From Agrobacterium cucumeris (lineage in GTDB: Bacteria; Pseudomonadota; Alphaproteobacteria; Rhizobiales; Rhizobiaceae), in the NCBI RefSeq assembly GCF_030036535.1, contig NZ_CP080387.1, forward strand, positions 2,170,001 to 2,234,000: a stretch of 64,000 bases of DNA. Direction: 5' to 3'. The translations under genes were made by a program, and so were the position numbers. Below, in pieces: positions 17,885 through 26,741 of this stretch (the stretch's first letter is position 1; each line of letters begins with the position of its first letter). The notes below the pieces were generated by a model. It did no database searches, had not been told where the DNA came from, and was given only the letters and a program-made list of their open reading frames with translations.

Positions 17885-20155
17885 TCACTGACCGCCGGCC
17901 GCAGGTGCCGCCGCCGCCCATTCGCTGAGCGCCTTGTCAAAGGCGGCGATGCCGTCATTGCCCTTTTGCAGGGTCAGCAGCGCGCGGCGACCGTTGCGAT
18001 AGGAGACTGGAATATCGATCCAGTTGCGGCTTTTCAGCAGCTCCAGATTGGTCTTCATCGCATCCGGGAAGTCGTTGAGCGCGATCATGTGGAAATCGTC
18101 GGTGATCTTGGCCGGAACCGCGATCAGGGCATTGCCGCGATCCTGCTCGGTGCTCTTCATCGCGATACGCTGGACGCTGTCAATCGCCCCGCCTTCAAAG
18201 CCTGGCGAAACCGAGAAGACGATCTCGATCAGGTGGCTGGCCGGCAGCGACGGATCGGTGTTGCGCTTGAAGGTAATAAGCGCACTCAAGCCACGGCCGG
18301 GAACCGTAATCTGGCCCTGAACGGTCGGAGACGGCTTGCCTTCCGCATCATTTTCCTGCTGCAGCGACCAGGAAACGCTGCCCTGAATGGCTGTCGGAAC
18401 CGTCTGGCCCAACACTTCCTCGTAAAGGAACATGCGATCGCCGGTGGCGGCAGCAGCAGGCTGCTGTGCCGGCGGCGTGCCAGCGGGGGTTCCCGCAGGC
18501 GCGCCGGCAGTGTTGGCCGGAGCCTCACCCGCAGGCGGCGGCGCGACGTTCTGTTCGTAAACCGACTGGCCTTCTGCCGTAACCGGCTGGCCGTTCGCGC
18601 CCGGCGCCGGTCCCTCGTCACGTTCGGTCCCGTCAGCCAGAAGCCGCTGGGTGAACTTCGTGCCGGTCACGGAACCATCATCGCCATGCGTCGGCGTCTG
18701 GTGGTTTGCCGGCTGCTGCCCGGCGGCGGGCGGCTGCTGGGTTGCAGGCGGCGTCGATGTCTGCGCCTCACCTGTCGGAGTAGTCGCCGGAGGCGTCTGG
18801 GTCTGGCCACCATTCTGTGCCGATTGCACCAGCCCGCCGACCATGTCGTTCAGGGCATCGCGGTTCATCCACAGCGCATAACCGCCACCTGCCAGAAGCC
18901 CGGCACCAACAAGGGCAAGCACCAGCGACGCATAGTTGCGGCGCGGCTTCTTCTTGACCATGTAAGCGGGCGTCGCGGCACCTGCGCCCACGGCGGGCGT
19001 ATCGTCTGCAGTTGCCCGGCTGGAAGACGACGCGCCGTCGTAACCGATCAGCTCGTCCAGATCGTCCCAGGGGGTGCGTTCCTTGTTGTCCTTGGCCGGT
19101 GTCTGATCACCGAAGGGATCATTGTCGGCGCGCGGCAGAGCCGGCGCGTCCTTGGCCGGAATGGCAATCTCGGTGTCCTGGAAGTAGGACGAGAAATCTT
19201 CAACAACCGCAGACTTTTTCGGGGTCGCATCGTCCGTCGGGCGCGGTTCGGAAAATTCATCCTGCCGGCCGAAAACCGGGTCGTGATCCACCGCCGCATG
19301 GCCGAAGCGGTCATCCGCATCGCGCTTTTCCGCCTCGAAATTCACCGCCGGGTCCTGATAGTGCTGCGCGGCATAACCAGCGACCAGCGGGCGCTCGTCC
19401 GTCTCGGCACGCACGTCGGCATAGTCATCAGCGGGGCGCACATCGTCGGCCTGCGCTTCTTCAAGCTTGCGCCAGTCGTCCTCATCTACAGGCTTTGCCC
19501 AATGGGCGGGAACGGACGTGTCTTCTTCACGCGGCGCGGTCTCGAATTCACGGTCGTGCTCGTCAGCCGAGCGATAGGCCGGCTCTTCCTCCGCACGGGT
19601 GAAATAGGTTCCGTGCGTTTCATCGGCAACGGCGGGCGTTACCGGAGCGGGCGCTTCATAGAGCTCTTCCGGCTCGCGCTCTTCTTCGCGCTGTTCCTCA
19701 TAAACCTGCTCATCCTGCTCGGCGGCGGCGGAAACCGGCGTCTCGTGGCGCGGCTCTTCCTCGACGGCGGGTTCTTCATAAGCCGGCTCAGGCTGTACTA
19801 CTTCGGTCGAGGCGGGTTCTTCCGCCTCGACAGGCTCGGCGGCATGGGCCGCGCGATCCTCGTCGATATCGTGCTGATGGTAAGGTGCTGCGGCCTCTTC
19901 GGCGGTGGAAGAGAATGCGTCATCCTCCTCCAGCGCCGGAAGCGCCTCCGCATATTCACTGTCCACCTCGGCAATGGCGGCGTCCAGCTTGGCGATCTGC
20001 CGGCGCAACAATTCTTCCGGCGGACGTGGCTTCATATTCTCGAGCTGGCGCACAACCGCACTGCGCGCCTTGTCGTAAACCTTCGCCCGGTTTTCGGGAG
20101 TATTGTTCGCCAAGCCATCCACGGCCTTGCGAATGACTGCTACAAAATCCGCCAT
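17885..20155 (-). CDS. Large single-pass membrane protein, acidic N-terminus and extracytoplasmic C-terminal domain
   Basis: A 756-residue protein with no function I recognise. Residues about 1-70 form a helical domain (ADFVAVIRKAVDGLANN). Residues 75-390 are Glu/Ala/Pro-rich and strongly acidic. A Lys/Arg cluster precedes one membrane helix at about 408-430 (ASLVLALVGAGLLAGGGYAL). A Pro/Thr/Gln linker spans about 440-565. The final 190 residues form a folded domain (GDRMFLYEEVLGQ to the end) presumed periplasmic. ATG 20155 has GAGAAAG upstream; a GTG at 20161 is also possible. It is downstream of purA on the same strand, 70 bases away, so cotranscription is possible. Confidence 0.8.
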   Translation of the reverse strand: MADFVAVIRKAVDGLANNTPENRAKVYDKARSAVVRQLENMKPRPPEELLRRQIAKLDAAIAEVDSEYAEALPALEEDDAFSSTAEEAAAPYHQHDIDEDRAAHAAEPVEAEEPASTEVVQPEPAYEEPAVEEEPRHETPVSAAAEQDEQVYEEQREEEREPEELYEAPAPVTPAVADETHGTYFTRAEEEPAYRSADEHDREFETAPREEDTSVPAHWAKPVDEDDWRKLEEAQADDVRPADDYADVRAETDERPLVAGYAAQHYQDPAVNFEAEKRDADDRFGHAAVDHDPVFGRQDEFSEPRPTDDATPKKSAVVEDFSSYFQDTEIAIPAKDAPALPRADNDPFGDQTPAKDNKERTPWDDLDELIGYDGASSSSRATADDTPAVGAGAATPAYMVKKKPRRNYASLVLALVGAGLLAGGGYALWMNRDALNDMVGGLVQSAQNGGQTQTPPATTPTGEAQTSTPPATQQPPAAGQQPANHQTPTHGDDGSVTGTKFTQRLLADGTERDEGPAPGANGQPVTAEGQSVYEQNVAPPPAGEAPANTAGAPAGTPAGTPPAQQPAAAATGDRMFLYEEVLGQTVPTAIQGSVSWSLQQENDAEGKPSPTVQGQITVPGRGLSALITFKRNTDPSLPASHLIEIVFSVSPGFEGGAIDSVQRIAMKSTEQDRGNALIAVPAKITDDFHMIALNDFPDAMKTNLELLKSRNWIDIPVSYRNGRRALLTLQKGNDGIAAFDKALSEWAAAAPAAGGQ

Positions 20156-20225
20156 AAGCACTTTCTCGTCGTGACCGGCGACGTACCGGCCCGATATGGT
20201 TTATGAATCTAGATCGCCGAGGACA

Positions 20226-21524
20226 TTAATCCTCAAACGGATCAGTCACAAGTATGGTGTCGTCACGCTCCGGACTTGTCGACAGAAGTGCGACAGGCGC
20301 CCCGATCAATTCCTCGACCTGACGGACATATTTGATTGCCTGAGCAGGCAAATCCGCCCATTTTCGGGCACCGACGGTAGATTCCTTCCAGCCTTCCAGC
20401 GTGATGTAGATCGGCTCGACGCGCGCCTGCGCGCCCTGGCTGGCCGGAAGATGGTCGATTTCCTGCCCGTCAAGCTTGTAGCCGACGCAGATTTTCAGCT
20501 CGTCGAGACCATCAAGCACGTCAAGCTTGGTGAGTGCGATGCCGGTAATACCGTTGGTGGCGACCGACTGGCGCACCAGTGCGGCGTCAAACCAGCCGCA
20601 GCGGCGCTTGCGGCCGGTGACGGTGCCGAATTCATGACCCTTTTCGCCCAGGAACTGGCCGATCTCGTCATTCAGCTCGGTCGGGAACGGACCTTCGCCA
20701 ACGCGGGTGGTGTAAGCCTTGGTGATGCCGAGAATGTAACCCAGCGAACCCGGACCCATGCCAGAACCGGCGGCGGCCTGGCCGGCAACCGTGTTGGAAG
20801 AGGTCACGTAAGGGTAGGTGCCGTGGTCGATATCGAGCAGCGAGCCCTGAGCGCCTTCAAACAGGATGCGCGCACCGGCACGGCGCTTCTTGTCAAGCAG
20901 CAGCCAGACGGTTTCGCTGAACGGCAGGATGCGCTCGGCAATCGAGCCCAGCTCTTCCATGATCGTCTCATGCGAGACTTCGGCCGCGCCGAAACCACGG
21001 CGAAGGGCATTATGATGCGTGAGGATACGGTCAACCTTGGCGGAAAGCGCCTCCATGTCGGCCAGATCCATGACGCGGATGGCGCGGCGGCCAACCTTGT
21101 CTTCGTAAGCCGGGCCGATGCCGCGACGGGTGGTGCCGATCTTGGTGCCGCTGTTGGAGGCGGCGTCTTCGCGCATGCCGTCCAGCTCGCGGTGCAGCGA
21201 AAGAATAAGCGTGGCATTGTCGGCGATACGCAGGTTTTCCGGCGTAACCTTGACGCCCTGCGCTTCCAGACGGCCGATTTCGGCGATCAGCGCATGCGGG
21301 TCGACCACGACGCCATTGCCGATGACCGCAAGCTTGCCGGGACGCACGACGCCGGACGGCAGAAGCGAAAGCTTGTAGCTGATGCCATCGATGACAAGCG
21401 TATGGCCGGCATTATGGCCGCCCTGATACCGCACGACGACATCTGCCCGCTCGGACAGCCAGTCGACAATCTTGCCTTTGCCTTCGTCGCCCCATTGCGA
21501 GCCGACCACCACAACATTCGTCAT
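20226..21524 (-). CDS. purA: PurA, adenylosuccinate synthetase
   Basis: Cytoplasmic enzyme joining IMP and aspartate with GTP hydrolysis, the first committed step to AMP. The N-terminal P-loop-like motif [19 protein letters not shown] is complete, with catalytic Asp13 and His41 (GGHNAGHT). [11 protein letters not shown] and [11 protein letters not shown] are further family signatures. The length of 432 is normal. The start at 21524 is the standard family start. Confidence 0.98.
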   Translation of the reverse strand: MTNVVVVGSQWGDEGKGKIVDWLSERADVVVRYQGGHNAGHTLVIDGISYKLSLLPSGVVRPGKLAVIGNGVVVDPHALIAEIGRLEAQGVKVTPENLRIADNATLILSLHRELDGMREDAASNSGTKIGTTRRGIGPAYEDKVGRRAIRVMDLADMEALSAKVDRILTHHNALRRGFGAAEVSHETIMEELGSIAERILPFSETVWLLLDKKRRAGARILFEGAQGSLLDIDHGTYPYVTSSNTVAGQAAAGSGMGPGSLGYILGITKAYTTRVGEGPFPTELNDEIGQFLGEKGHEFGTVTGRKRRCGWFDAALVRQSVATNGITGIALTKLDVLDGLDELKICVGYKLDGQEIDHLPASQGAQARVEPIYITLEGWKESTVGARKWADLPAQAIKYVRQVEELIGAPVALLSTSPERDDTILVTDPFED

Positions 21525-21660
21525 TTCTTGCTTTCCTGCTCATGGCGCTTGCGCGCCCGATAACCCGATGGGAAACCCAAACCCGCGAATGTATACTGTG
21601 TTGTTTTACGGAAAGCGACCCTGTTTCTTATGGAGAATTTTGCTTTTTCCGTGACAAGGC

Positions 21661-22653
21661 GTGGATTTCCCGCATTATCTCGCCCCGTGGGGGCCAGGCG
21701 CGGGCGCAAGACCGCCATTCACCCCTTTGCCGTTTTCCCGCCCCGTGAAGAAGCGAAACATCAGCGTGCCCTCCAAAGCCTATATCGCCCTCATCATCGC
21801 CACGCTCTGCTGGGGCGGCAACACCGTTGCCGGCAAGCTGGCCGTCGGCCACATCAGCCCCATGGCCTTCACCTCCCTGCGCTGGGTCTTCGCCGTCGCC
21901 ATCATCTTTGCCATTTCCGTGCCGCAGCTGATCAAGGACTGGCCGGTGGTGAAAAAGCGCCTGCCCTATTTCTTCGTGCTCGGCAGCGTCGGTTATACCG
22001 CCTTCAACGTGTTTCTCTACACGGCCCTGCAGCACACCTCTGCCATCAATGCCGCCGTCATCCAGGCCGGCATTCCCATGGTCATCTTCGTCCTGAACTT
22101 CATCCTGTTCCGCACCCGCGTGCTGTTCGGCCAGATCGTCGGCTTCTGTCTTACCATATCAGGGGTGGCGCTGCTCGCCTCGCACGGCGACCCGGTCTCG
22201 CTGCTGCAGCTGGAAATGAATGTCGGCGACGCCGTCATGCTGCTCGCCGTGCTGGTCTATGCCATCTACACCGTCATCCTGCGCTGGAAACCGGCCGTCG
22301 ACTGGCGCACGCTGATGGCCATCCCCGCCTTCTTCGCCCTCATCACCTCGGTGCCGCTGGTCTTCTGGGAAATGTCGCGCGACAGCGTCATCTGGCCGGA
22401 TCAAAAGGGCTGGGTTCTGGTGGTCTATGCCGCCATCTTTGCGTCGCTCATCGCGCAGATCCTGTACATCAAGGGCGTGGAGCAGATCGGCGCCAACCGC
22501 GCCGGCCTCTTCATCAACCTCGTGCCGGTCTTCGGCACCTTGCTGTCCGTTGTCGTCCTCAGCGAAACCCTGCACACCTACCAGATCATGGCACTCGTCA
22601 TGGCGCTGGCCGGCATTGCCGTGGCCGAACGAAAAAAATCGCCGGCTTCCTGA
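21661..22653 (+). CDS. EamA/DMT-superfamily transporter
   Basis: Ten-helix inner-membrane exporter of the drug/metabolite transporter superfamily, substrate unknown. Two EamA repeats: the first begins YIALIIATLCWGGNTVAGKL, the second near AVMLLAVLVYAIYTVIL, each with the Trp and Pro/Arg patterns of the family. The frame opens at ATG 21661, but the first 28-35 residues are Pro/Gly-rich and unlike a family N-terminus. GTG at 21745 or 21766 is more likely the true start. It is divergent from purA. Confidence 0.85.
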   Translation: MDFPHYLAPWGPGAGARPPFTPLPFSRPVKKRNISVPSKAYIALIIATLCWGGNTVAGKLAVGHISPMAFTSLRWVFAVAIIFAISVPQLIKDWPVVKKRLPYFFVLGSVGYTAFNVFLYTALQHTSAINAAVIQAGIPMVIFVLNFILFRTRVLFGQIVGFCLTISGVALLASHGDPVSLLQLEMNVGDAVMLLAVLVYAIYTVILRWKPAVDWRTLMAIPAFFALITSVPLVFWEMSRDSVIWPDQKGWVLVVYAAIFASLIAQILYIKGVEQIGANRAGLFINLVPVFGTLLSVVVLSETLHTYQIMALVMALAGIAVAERKKSPAS

Positions 22654-22704
22654 ACCAATGGGGTCAGGAAAACCGGCGCAGTCTGGCAGGCATGAAAGAT
22701 GGGC

Positions 22705-23238
22705 TTAAAGCGCGGTTTCGCGCTCGGCCGGAGAAAAGACGGCATTGCCGAGGACGATATCGCCCTTGTCGGTGGTGACGATCAGCACTTTTTCGAGCGA
22801 TCCATCATTGTTCAGCGAAAAGGCAAGGCGCAGGGCGCTCGAAGACCAGCCGGCACCGGCCAGCGCCGTGCGCTTGATGGCGGCGCAATCACCGCAATCG
22901 TCAAGGCTTAACGAAGGGGTCGCCGGGACATCGGTTGCGAAGCCGGAAAAATAATCATCGAGCGCGCCCATGGTGGCGTTCACATCACGGTTGATGCGCA
23001 ACAGTTCCTCACGACGCTCGCCGTTGAGCGGCGCGGCAATCGTCGAAACACATTGGCCGGCGGAAAGAACACAGCCATCAAAACCGCCCGGCGCCGAGAT
23101 ACCGATCTCGGTCACTGCGCTCTTTTCGACAGCGGCAAAACCACGGGCAAACCCGGCAGCACCCGCCGCATCGGCGTGGGTGGACATGGAAGCAACGACA
23201 ATTCCGCAGATGGCAGCAGCAATAATCTTCTTCAACAT
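22705..23238 (-). CDS. BTLCP-like (transglutaminase-like cysteine peptidase) protein, probably inactive
   Basis: A 177-residue exported protein with a Sec signal (residues 1-24, ending ADA). The layout follows the bacterial transglutaminase-like cysteine proteinase family (BTLCP, peptidase C93): a Pro-Gly-Phe opening with paired Cys, a helical middle (LLRINRDVNATMG) and the active-site region LDDCGDCAAIKRTAL. The family usually has GDCEDYAL here, so the ED after Cys is replaced by AA. The usual HAVL becomes EKVL, removing the catalytic His, and LDN becomes LGN. The fold is probably kept and activity lost. Confidence 0.65.
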   Translation of the reverse strand: MLKKIIAAAICGIVVASMSTHADAAGAAGFARGFAAVEKSAVTEIGISAPGGFDGCVLSAGQCVSTIAAPLNGERREELLRINRDVNATMGALDDYFSGFATDVPATPSLSLDDCGDCAAIKRTALAGAGWSSSALRLAFSLNNDGSLEKVLIVTTDKGDIVLGNAVFSPAERETAL

Positions 23239-23841
23239 TTCATACCCCGTTTGGCGATCCGCCGGCTTGTGCCGGTCTCGATTTCTGTCTTGTGGGAACG
23301 TCTCTTTTCAAAGGCGCTCTCCGTCTGTGATCCCACAATGGCACACGACTGTTTTCGACCGCTTTAAGCCGATTGCTACAATTTTATCGGTTTTCATTTT
23401 TGTACAGCGACCGCTTTTTATTCAAACATGCGCCGATATCACCGCCCCGAATTCGGAAGCAGCGTTGAGGGGCGATAAATGGGCCGCATCGCTGCGGGGA
23501 TATAGATGGTATGGAAGGCTTTGCAGGCGATGCGGCCCGGTTTCACCATATGACCCGCCCGCCAAACCGGTTCCTGTTTGGAGGACGAACATATGCCGGC
23601 CGCCTTAACCGTGACATCGGGAAACTCCCCGGTTTTGGCCGCCTGCCCCGCCCATCTTGCGCCGCGCGCACGCTCGATGATCGGGATGAGGCGATTATAG
23701 CCTGATCGGCCGAGACGGGGACGCGCGGGGATAAATGCATCCCAAAAAAGGCGCGCGGCAGAAGCGCAACGCACGTTTCGCCCCATCCGGGACACAGGAA
23801 TTTTCAGCGGGTTAACAGGTCCCTGATCGGCAGCATTTGAA
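23239..23841. other. 603-base intergenic region, no convincing gene
   Basis: It holds the promoter of the minus-strand BTLCP-like gene near 23240-23340. Open frames in 23440-23795 on both strands (for example 118 codons on the minus strand) have Arg/Pro-rich translations without recognisable domains and no ribosome sites, so I do not call them genes. The 3' part, from 23815, is AT-rich and leads into the CtrA-type box. Confidence 0.5.
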
Positions 23842-23856
23842 TTAACCTTGTCTTAA
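23842..23856. promoter_or_regulatory. Perfect CtrA box (TTAA-N7-TTAA)
   Basis: TTAACCTTGTCTTAA matches the full CtrA consensus, and its first half nearly matches the extended half-site TTAACCAT. It lies 55 bases upstream of the preferred start (23911) of the lipoprotein transglycosylase gene, where a regulated promoter would be. It is the only perfect copy I noticed. Confidence 0.65.
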
Positions 23857-23910
23857 AACCCGACGTTAATGGTTAGCAATTTAAGAATAGCGGAACGAAA
23901 GGGTTCCGTT

Positions 23911-24495
23911 ATGCGTGGCGTATTTGCCGTAGTTTTTCTGATGCTCGTTCTGGCCGGCTGTGCCACCGCACCGTCGCAGGTCACCAATGCCTGTGCGATT
24001 TTCGAACAGCGGAACGGCATCTTCAATAACTGGCGACGTGATGCGAAAGCGGCCGAACGGGAGTTCGGCGTGCCCGTGCCTGTGATGATGGCGACGATCT
24101 ATACCGAATCCGCCTTCCGTCCCTATGCACGCCCACCGCGCACCAAGCTCCTGGGCTTCATTCCCTGGACGCGCCAGTCCAGCGCTTATGGTTATGCCCA
24201 GGCACTGGATGGCACATGGAGTGTCTACCAGCGCGAAACCGGCCGCCGGGGCGCCAGCCGCACCGATTTCACCGATGCCATCCACTTCGTCGGCTGGTAT
24301 CACGCCAAGAGCCGCCGCGAAAACGGCATTTCGCTGAACGACCCCTATAATCTCTATCTCGCCTATTATTCCGGCCATGCCGGTTATGCCAAGGGCAGCT
24401 GGCGCAACAATTCCGCCGTCCAGAAGGCCGCGCGCCGCTCCGCCAACATGGCGCTGCGTTATGAGGCGCAGCTGCAGCAATGCGGATATCGCTGA
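23911..24495 (+). CDS. Lipoprotein with lytic transglycosylase (SLT) domain
   Basis: A 194-residue predicted outer-membrane or periplasmic lipoprotein that would cleave peptidoglycan glycan strands. The lipobox VLAGC gives the lipidated Cys near residue 17. The SLT-like region begins VPVPVMMATIYTESAFRPYA, with the catalytic Glu in TES. AYGYAQALDGTW and YLAYYSGHAGYAKGSW are the usual later motifs. The start at 23911 is chosen because it gives a proper signal and follows a GAAAGGG ribosome site; an ATG at 23869 would give a non-signal N-terminus. The upstream CtrA box suggests cell-cycle-linked expression. Confidence 0.87.
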   Translation: MRGVFAVVFLMLVLAGCATAPSQVTNACAIFEQRNGIFNNWRRDAKAAEREFGVPVPVMMATIYTESAFRPYARPPRTKLLGFIPWTRQSSAYGYAQALDGTWSVYQRETGRRGASRTDFTDAIHFVGWYHAKSRRENGISLNDPYNLYLAYYSGHAGYAKGSWRNNSAVQKAARRSANMALRYEAQLQQCGYR

Positions 24496-24616
24496 GGCGG
24501 GTGGGAAGAGGCTGGTCTAGAGGACTACTTGACGGAACAGTAAATCCCTCCTCCGTCATCCTCGGGCTTGACCCGAAGGTGACGTTGAGTTTGGGCGAAT
24601 GCACCTCATCCGCACC

Positions 24617-24730
24617 CGTCACCCCGAACTAAATCCGGGATCCAGTGCGATCAAGTCCTTGATCACGAAAGACTCTTCCCACGGCGCAGACGCGCCGTGG
24701 CTCGATGCCGGCTCAAGGCCGGCATGACGG
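24617..24730. repeat. Mosaic palindromic repeat (family A, copy 1)
   Basis: Outer arms CCGGGATCC and CGGCATGACGG-type ends flank a central module (GATCAAGTCCTTGATC, then CACGGCGCAGACGCGCCGTGG). The copy at 63341-63452 is nearly identical in core. A further partial arm, GTCATCCTCGGGCTTGACCC, lies just before it at 24556. It lies between the lipoprotein and esterase genes, which converge here. Confidence 0.9.
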
Positions 24731-24739
24731 AAGACAGCG

Positions 24740-25354
24740 TTATTCCCCGTAAACCGAGAGAAATTCCCGCACGGCATCGATCTCGCTGGAGCGAATTTCA
24801 TGCCCGCCCGGATGCCATACCGTCTCCACGGTTCCACCCTGCGCCTGAAGGTTCTTTTCCAGCGCCTGCGTCAACGGCACCGGGCAGATCGGATCCCGCT
24901 CTCCCGCCGTGATCAACACCCGGCGTGTGGGTTTTGCCGGGGAAATCTTCGGCTCGAACGGGATCAGCGGATGCATCAGCACTGCGGCATCGAAAAGCTC
25001 GGGCTGTTCGATCAGCACATTGGCGAGAATATTCGCGCCGTTTGAAAAGCCGAGACCGATGATTGGTCCGGACTGGTAATGTTCGCGGTTTGCCTTGACG
25101 AAATCCGCCAGCTTCTCGGTTGCCCGGGCAAGATCGGCCATGTCGTAAACGCCCTCGCCCGTGCGCCGGAAGAAACGCGCCGCGCCATGTTCGGAAACAT
25201 CGCCGACGGGTGAGAGGACGGTGGCCTGCGGCAAAAGACGGGAGCCAAAGTCGAAGAACTGGTTCTCATCGCCACCCGTGCCATGCAGCACCAGGAAAAG
25301 CGGCGCACCGGCGGCACCGGCGCGGGATTTGTGGAAATAGGTGTCCTTGTTCAT
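24740..25354 (-). CDS. Carboxylesterase/phospholipase-like hydrolase (MhqD/YpfH type)
   Basis: A 204-residue cytoplasmic alpha/beta hydrolase. LVLHGTGGDENQFFD is the oxyanion region. The nucleophile is in GLGFSNGANILANVL, Asp is in GERDPICP and His is in WHPGGHEI. ATG 25354 (MNKDTYFHKS) is chosen because the sequence upstream to 25606 is repeat DNA. The next gene upstream on the same strand encodes an MhqO-like ring-cleavage dioxygenase. In Bacillus the mhqD/mhqO products act on quinones and catechols, so a shared role in aromatic electrophile detoxification is likely. Confidence 0.85.
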   Translation of the reverse strand: MNKDTYFHKSRAGAAGAPLFLVLHGTGGDENQFFDFGSRLLPQATVLSPVGDVSEHGAARFFRRTGEGVYDMADLARATEKLADFVKANREHYQSGPIIGLGFSNGANILANVLIEQPELFDAAVLMHPLIPFEPKISPAKPTRRVLITAGERDPICPVPLTQALEKNLQAQGGTVETVWHPGGHEIRSSEIDAVREFLSVYGE

Positions 25355-25451
25355 CGGATAATCCTTTCTGGAAGGAGAAGGTTCAGCGATACCCGTGGCT
25401 TTTTCAGTTTCCGGGCAGCGCGATCGCATGTGGAGCAAGAGGCTTGCCGCC

Positions 25452-25577
25452 GGTTTCTCCTCCCCGCCAGGGAGAAGGTCGCGGTAGCGGGTTGAGGGAG
25501 CGCGGCGGGAGATAAACCGCGGGGGGTTCCCCCTCATCCGACCCTTCGGGCCACCTTCTCCCCGAACGGGGAGAAGA
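25452..25577. repeat. Palindromic intergenic repeat (family C, copy 4)
   Basis: Arms TTTCTCCTCCCCGCCAGGGAGAAGG and CCACCTTCTCCCCG-n-CGGGGAGAAG resemble the other family C copies, with the inner part GGGTTGAGGGAGC and GGGGGTTCCCCCTCATCC. It is between the dioxygenase and the esterase genes, inside a presumed operon, so it would be transcribed. Confidence 0.85.
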
Positions 25578-25628
25578 AAGACGCGGCAACGTCCTGCCAA
25601 ACGCAATGGAGGGTTAAGTTAGAGCGGA

Positions 25629-26573
25629 TTAAACCGCCTTCTCATCACCCAGCGGCTCCAGGTGCTTTTCCAGCACGGAGCGCAGATGCGCATGCTGGGT
25701 CGGCAGCTTCAGCGCCTCGCCAAGATGAGCGGCGTCCTCGTCACGGTCGAAACCGGGTTCGTTGGTCGCCACTTCGAACAACACACCGCCCGGAGTGCGG
25801 AAATAGATCGCCCAGAAATAATCTCGGTCGATGACAGGCGTCACCTGATAACCGGTATCCATCAGCGCCTTGCGTACCTCCAGCTGCTTTTCGCGGTTTT
25901 CGACCGCAAAGGCGATGTGGTGCACGGAGCCTGCGCCCAGCCGGGCGCCGGAGATATTCGGCATGGTTTCGATGTCGATGACGTCGGCACCGTTGCCGCC
26001 AGGCATGCCCAGACGCAAAACGCCGTCCTGACGATCCACTTCCTGATATCCCATGAACTTCAAAAGCTCGGCGGTTGCGCCCTCGTCGCGAAGACGCAGG
26101 GATGCGCCCTGGAAACCATGGATCGCCTGATCTTCGCCAACGCCGTTGCCGGTCCATTGTGCGCGGGCATCGTCTCTGACCTCGACCAGCGCGAAACCGT
26201 CTCCATCAGGTCCGGCAAAATGCAGGCGTTTGTTGCCGAAGGCCTCATCGGCCTTCAGGCCGTCAACACCGGCCTTTGAAAGGCGCTCCTGCCAGTAGCC
26301 GAGCGATCCCTCGGGAACGGAAAACAGCGTCGTGCCCACTTCACCGGTGCCGGGACGGCCCTGGGCGATATGCGGGAACGGGAAATAGGTCATGACGGAG
26401 CCGGGCGTGCCGAGCTTATCGCCATAATAGAGGTGATAGACGTCAGGTGCGTCGAAATTGACGGTCTTCTTCACCCGGCGCAGGCCGAGCGTATCGGTGA
26501 AAAAGCCGTTGTTCTGGCGCGCACTGGCCGCCATGGACGTGACGTGGTGCAGGCCCTTGATCTGGTTGAGCAT
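25629..26573 (-). CDS. VOC-family ring-cleaving dioxygenase (MhqO-like)
   Basis: Two-module vicinal-oxygen-chelate protein of 314 residues. In MhqO/LinE-like enzymes it opens hydroquinone or catechol rings with Fe(II). His ligands are offered by IKGLHHVTSMA (residues 5-15) and GSVHHIAFAVEN in the second half. An acidic ligand is in PGGVLFEVATNEPGF. The start at 26573 is chosen because AAGGGG lies 8 bases upstream and the protein begins MLNQIKGLHHVT; an ATG at 26606 adds residues foreign to the family. It is probably an operon with the downstream esterase. Confidence 0.88.
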   Translation of the reverse strand: MLNQIKGLHHVTSMAASARQNNGFFTDTLGLRRVKKTVNFDAPDVYHLYYGDKLGTPGSVMTYFPFPHIAQGRPGTGEVGTTLFSVPEGSLGYWQERLSKAGVDGLKADEAFGNKRLHFAGPDGDGFALVEVRDDARAQWTGNGVGEDQAIHGFQGASLRLRDEGATAELLKFMGYQEVDRQDGVLRLGMPGGNGADVIDIETMPNISGARLGAGSVHHIAFAVENREKQLEVRKALMDTGYQVTPVIDRDYFWAIYFRTPGGVLFEVATNEPGFDRDEDAAHLGEALKLPTQHAHLRSVLEKHLEPLGDEKAV

Positions 26574-26741
26574 GATAAACCCCTTTTCGCCTGGCGGGCC
26601 TCGCAATCGGGCCCGCTCTGTTCATGGCGTAAAGATGGGGTAATAGGCGCGTCAGGCATAGAGTGGACGACGGGAACGGATTGTTCCCGATTGGTGAACG
26701 ATAAAATCTACTGTTCAGCCAAAGCTGCCATGCCGCAGACC

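Noticed and set aside
17639..20206. 855-codon open frame on the plus strand
   Set aside because: It lies almost wholly antisense to the 756-residue membrane protein gene. Its translation is Arg/Gly/Leu-rich with no domain, and it lacks a ribosome site. The minus-strand protein has a clear helix, linker and folded domain, so the plus-strand frame is a by-product of GC codon bias.
23439..23795. 118-codon minus-strand frame in a gene-poor region
   Set aside because: No domain, no ribosome site and no ortholog pattern I recognise. Frames of similar size occur on the other strand at the same place, which suggests neither is coding.
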